A DNA stretch of 6,088 bases. Origin: Clostridia bacterium. GTDB taxonomy: Bacteria; Bacillota; Clostridia; Monoglobales; Monoglobaceae. The stretch covers positions 1 to 6,088 of the forward strand of contig JAGALN010000094.1 of assembly GCA_017625185.1 (NCBI GenBank). The letters run 5' to 3'. Numbering within the stretch: the first letter of the stretch is position 1; each line of letters starts with the position of its first letter. The translations under genes were made by a program, and so were the position numbers. This document shows positions 4,334 through 6,088 of the stretch, in pieces. The notes under the pieces are model-generated. The model was not told the DNA's origin and made no database searches. It worked only from the letters and a program-made list of their open reading frames with translations.

Positions 4334-5962
4334 ATGCGGATATATCACGGAAAGAGCGTCTATGGCGGGATTGCCATTGGAAAAATCAAGGTGCATAACC
4401 GAGAAGATGTGACAGTAAAGCGGATTCGGGTGGAGGTGCCGGAGCAGGAGGTGAATCGGTATGAATCTGCCAAAGAAACAGCGATGAAGCAGCTCAAAAC
4501 GCTGTACGACAAAGCCTGTGCCGAGGTGGGTGATGCCAACGCTGCCATTTTTGAGATTCACCAGATGATGCTGGAGGATGCCGACTATCAGGAATCCATC
4601 CGACATATCATCAGAACCCAAAAGGTCAATGCAGAATATGCTGTGGCAACCACTGGCAGGAATTTTTCCAATATCTTCTCTACCATGGAGGATGCCTATA
4701 TGCAGGCACGTGCCGAAGATGTGAGGGATATCTCCGAACGCCTGATTACCATTCTGGCGGGAGGAGAGCAGCAACGTCAGCAGGAGGAAGAACCCATGAT
4801 TCTTGCGGCAGAGGACTTGGTGCCAAGCGAAACGGTCCAGTTGGATAAGAGTAAGGTTCTGGCTTTTGTTACCGTCAAAGGCTCTGCCAATTCTCATACT
4901 GCCATATTGGCGAGAACCATGAACATTCCCGCCATTGTGGGGATTGATTTGCCCCTTGATGATACCATCGATGGGAAAATCGTTATTGTCAATGGCACCC
5001 AGGGGATTGTCTATGTGGAACCCGAACCGGAGATTTTAGAGCGAATGAAGGAAAAACAACAAGAGGAGCGGCAACAACGGGAGTTGCTCCAGTCCCTAAA
5101 GGGAAAGGAAAGCGTGACTCTCGATGGTAAAAAAATCTGCCTGTATGCCAATATTGGTAACAGTAAGGACCTGGCATTGGTGCTCCAGAACGACGCCGAC
5201 GGCATTGGACTGTTCCGAAGTGAGTTTATCTATCTGGAGCGGGAAAAATTCCCCACCGAGGAGGAGCAGTTCCATATCTATAAGACGGTAGCCGAAACCA
5301 TGGCGGGGAAAAAGACCATTATTCGAACTCTGGATATCGGTGCCGACAAGCAGGCGGGATATTTTCATTTAGAACCGGAGGAGAACCCCGCCATGGGACT
5401 TCGGGCAATCCGGCTTTGCCTGACCCGCCCCGAAATTTTCAAAACCCAGCTTCGGGCACTGTTTCGTGCGGCTGTTTTTGGGGATTTGGCGGTGATGTAT
5501 CCCATGATTACCTCAGTCAATGAGGTCCGTAGGATTCAGGAGGTGGTGGCAGAGGTCACGGCTGAACTGAAGAAAGAGGATATCCCCTACCGGGTACCGG
5601 AACAGGGAATCATGATTGAAACTCCGGCGGCGGTGATGGTGTCCGATATGCTTGCCAAAGAAGTGGAGTTTTTCAGCATCGGCACCAACGATTTATCCCA
5701 GTATACCATGGCAATCGACCGGCAGAATCCTCATTTAGATTCCTTCTTTGAACCCCATAGCGAGGCGGTGCTGCGGATGATTGCCATGACGGTGGAAAAC
5801 GCCCATAAAGAGGGAATCTGGGTGGGTATCTGCGGGGAGCTTGGCTCGGATACTGCATTGACAGAACGGTTTTTGAAAATGGGCGTGGATGAATTGTCGG
5901 TGGCGCCGGGCCATGTTCTCTCGGTACGAAAAGCCATCCGGGAAACCGACCTGAACGCATAA
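4334..5962 (+). CDS. ptsI: PTS Enzyme I (PEP-protein phosphotransferase)
   Basis: Enzyme I of the phosphotransferase system, 542 aa. It autophosphorylates with PEP on a histidine and passes the phosphate to HPr; it acts in the cytosol as a dimer. Domains in order: N-terminal HPr-binding helical and swivel part (about 1-145), phosphohistidine motif GSANSHTAILAR (183-194) with His188, a Gln/Glu-rich linker helix (about 231-255), and the PEP-binding TIM-barrel half. The latter shows DGIGLFRSEF (289-298), RTLDIGADK (331-339), GIMIETPAA (425-433), SIGTNDLSQYTMAIDR (448-463) and GICGELGSD (498-506) with Cys500. All expected PEP and Mg contacts are visible (Arg295, Arg331, Glu429, Asn452, Asp453, Arg463). 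The phosphohistidine motif departs from the usual GGRTSH, and the protein ends about 30 residues earlier than E. coli or B. subtilis Enzyme I. Both look like clostridial traits. AAAGGAG (4319-4325) is eight bases before the ATG; the motif overlaps the ptsH stop. Confidence 0.96.
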   Translation: MRIYHGKSVYGGIAIGKIKVHNREDVTVKRIRVEVPEQEVNRYESAKETAMKQLKTLYDKACAEVGDANAAIFEIHQMMLEDADYQESIRHIIRTQKVNAEYAVATTGRNFSNIFSTMEDAYMQARAEDVRDISERLITILAGGEQQRQQEEEPMILAAEDLVPSETVQLDKSKVLAFVTVKGSANSHTAILARTMNIPAIVGIDLPLDDTIDGKIVIVNGTQGIVYVEPEPEILERMKEKQQEERQQRELLQSLKGKESVTLDGKKICLYANIGNSKDLALVLQNDADGIGLFRSEFIYLEREKFPTEEEQFHIYKTVAETMAGKKTIIRTLDIGADKQAGYFHLEPEENPAMGLRAIRLCLTRPEIFKTQLRALFRAAVFGDLAVMYPMITSVNEVRRIQEVVAEVTAELKKEDIPYRVPEQGIMIETPAAVMVSDMLAKEVEFFSIGTNDLSQYTMAIDRQNPHLDSFFEPHSEAVLRMIAMTVENAHKEGIWVGICGELGSDTALTERFLKMGVDELSVAPGHVLSVRKAIRETDLNA

Positions 5963-5991
5963 AGAATGCACCTCGTATGAGGCGTACTGTT

Positions 5992-6004
5992 AAGGACAAT
6001 CCTT
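5992..6004 (+). other. Small hairpins after ptsI, no clear terminator
   Basis: AAGGA (5992-5996) pairs with TCCTT (6000-6004) around CAA, and CCTC (5971-5974) pairs with GAGG (5979-5982) around GTAT. Neither has a T tract, so I do not call a terminator for the ptsHI operon within the window. The real one may lie beyond the right edge. Confidence 0.3.
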
Positions 6005-6008
6005 GCTT

Positions 6009-6088
6009 GCGGGACGTCGAGGACGCACCTCTCGGCTCTCGCCTCGGTCAGTGCTGGACGATTGCCACCGGCAATCAGCACCCCTACA
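6009..6088 (-). repeat. Composite TGTAGGGG palindromic repeat (minus strand)
   Basis: Read on the minus strand the element opens TGTAGGGG at the window edge and closes with GTCCCGC at 6009-6015. It contains a strong nested hairpin: GTGCTG (6051-6056) with CAGCAC (6076-6081), and inside it ATTGCC (6061-6066) with GGCAAT (6070-6075), with a 4-nt bulge. A smaller hairpin GAGG / CCTC lies at 6019-6031. CGTCGAGGACGC (6015-6026) is the inverted copy of the core of the 2113-2140 repeat. It may continue past the window end. It is GC-rich and I regard it as non-coding; any open frame through it (for example the minus-strand one ending the 5731-6081 stretch) is likely spurious. Confidence 0.6.

Noticed and set aside
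5731..6081. Minus-strand 116-codon frame starting in the right-end repeat
   Set aside because: Its start region is repeat sequence and the rest is antisense to ptsI. Frames like this arise from GC-rich palindromic repeats.

Overview
The window reads as a piece of a Clostridia (Bacillota) chromosome, probably a gut-type Oscillospiraceae or Lachnospiraceae relative. The reasons are strong AAAGGAGG-type ribosome binding sites, a TSCPD-domain protein and a TIGR04076-type protein, clostridial-style variants of the PTS proteins HPr and Enzyme I, and two 'TGTAGGG...' palindromic repeats of a kind I recall from such genomes. The organism call is inference. All supported genes are on the + strand.

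Left part (1 to about 1000): an AT-rich leader full of short dyads and a good sigma-A promoter (124-151), then an unrecognised 135-aa gene (223-630) and a 105-aa TIGR04076-family gene (680-997). An exact 29-bp direct repeat (109-137 and 633-661) brackets the first gene. It carries the promoter -35 box and an operator-like dyad. The first gene has about one third GC in lines counted by eye, while the genes to the right have about half. The left end therefore looks like accessory sequence next to core metabolic genes.

Middle (1030-3956): a CapA-family lipoprotein of the metallophosphatase-like PGA_cap type (1030-2061). A consensus promoter with an extended -10 follows directly (2063-2092), with a small hairpin repeat in the leader. 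The promoter drives an apparent three-gene operon: TSCPD protein (2188-2439), adenine phosphoribosyltransferase-like protein (2457-3026) and 1-phosphofructokinase FruK (3039-3956). A textbook intrinsic terminator (3976-4006) ends it.

Right part (4062-5962): ptsH and ptsI, 14 nt apart, encode the two general phosphotransferase proteins. Enzyme I takes phosphate from PEP and passes it to His15 of HPr, which feeds sugar-specific Enzyme II complexes; none is encoded here. FruK acts downstream of a fructose-type Enzyme II. This HPr has Arg where Ser46, the HPr-kinase regulatory site, normally is. The window ends inside a composite palindromic repeat that shares 12 nt, inverted, with the repeat at 2113-2140.

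I see no RNA gene, CRISPR array, transposase or complete new system. The points most worth a second look are the repeat-bracketed left gene with its dyad-laden promoter, the HPr lacking Ser46, and the TGTAGGG repeat pair.
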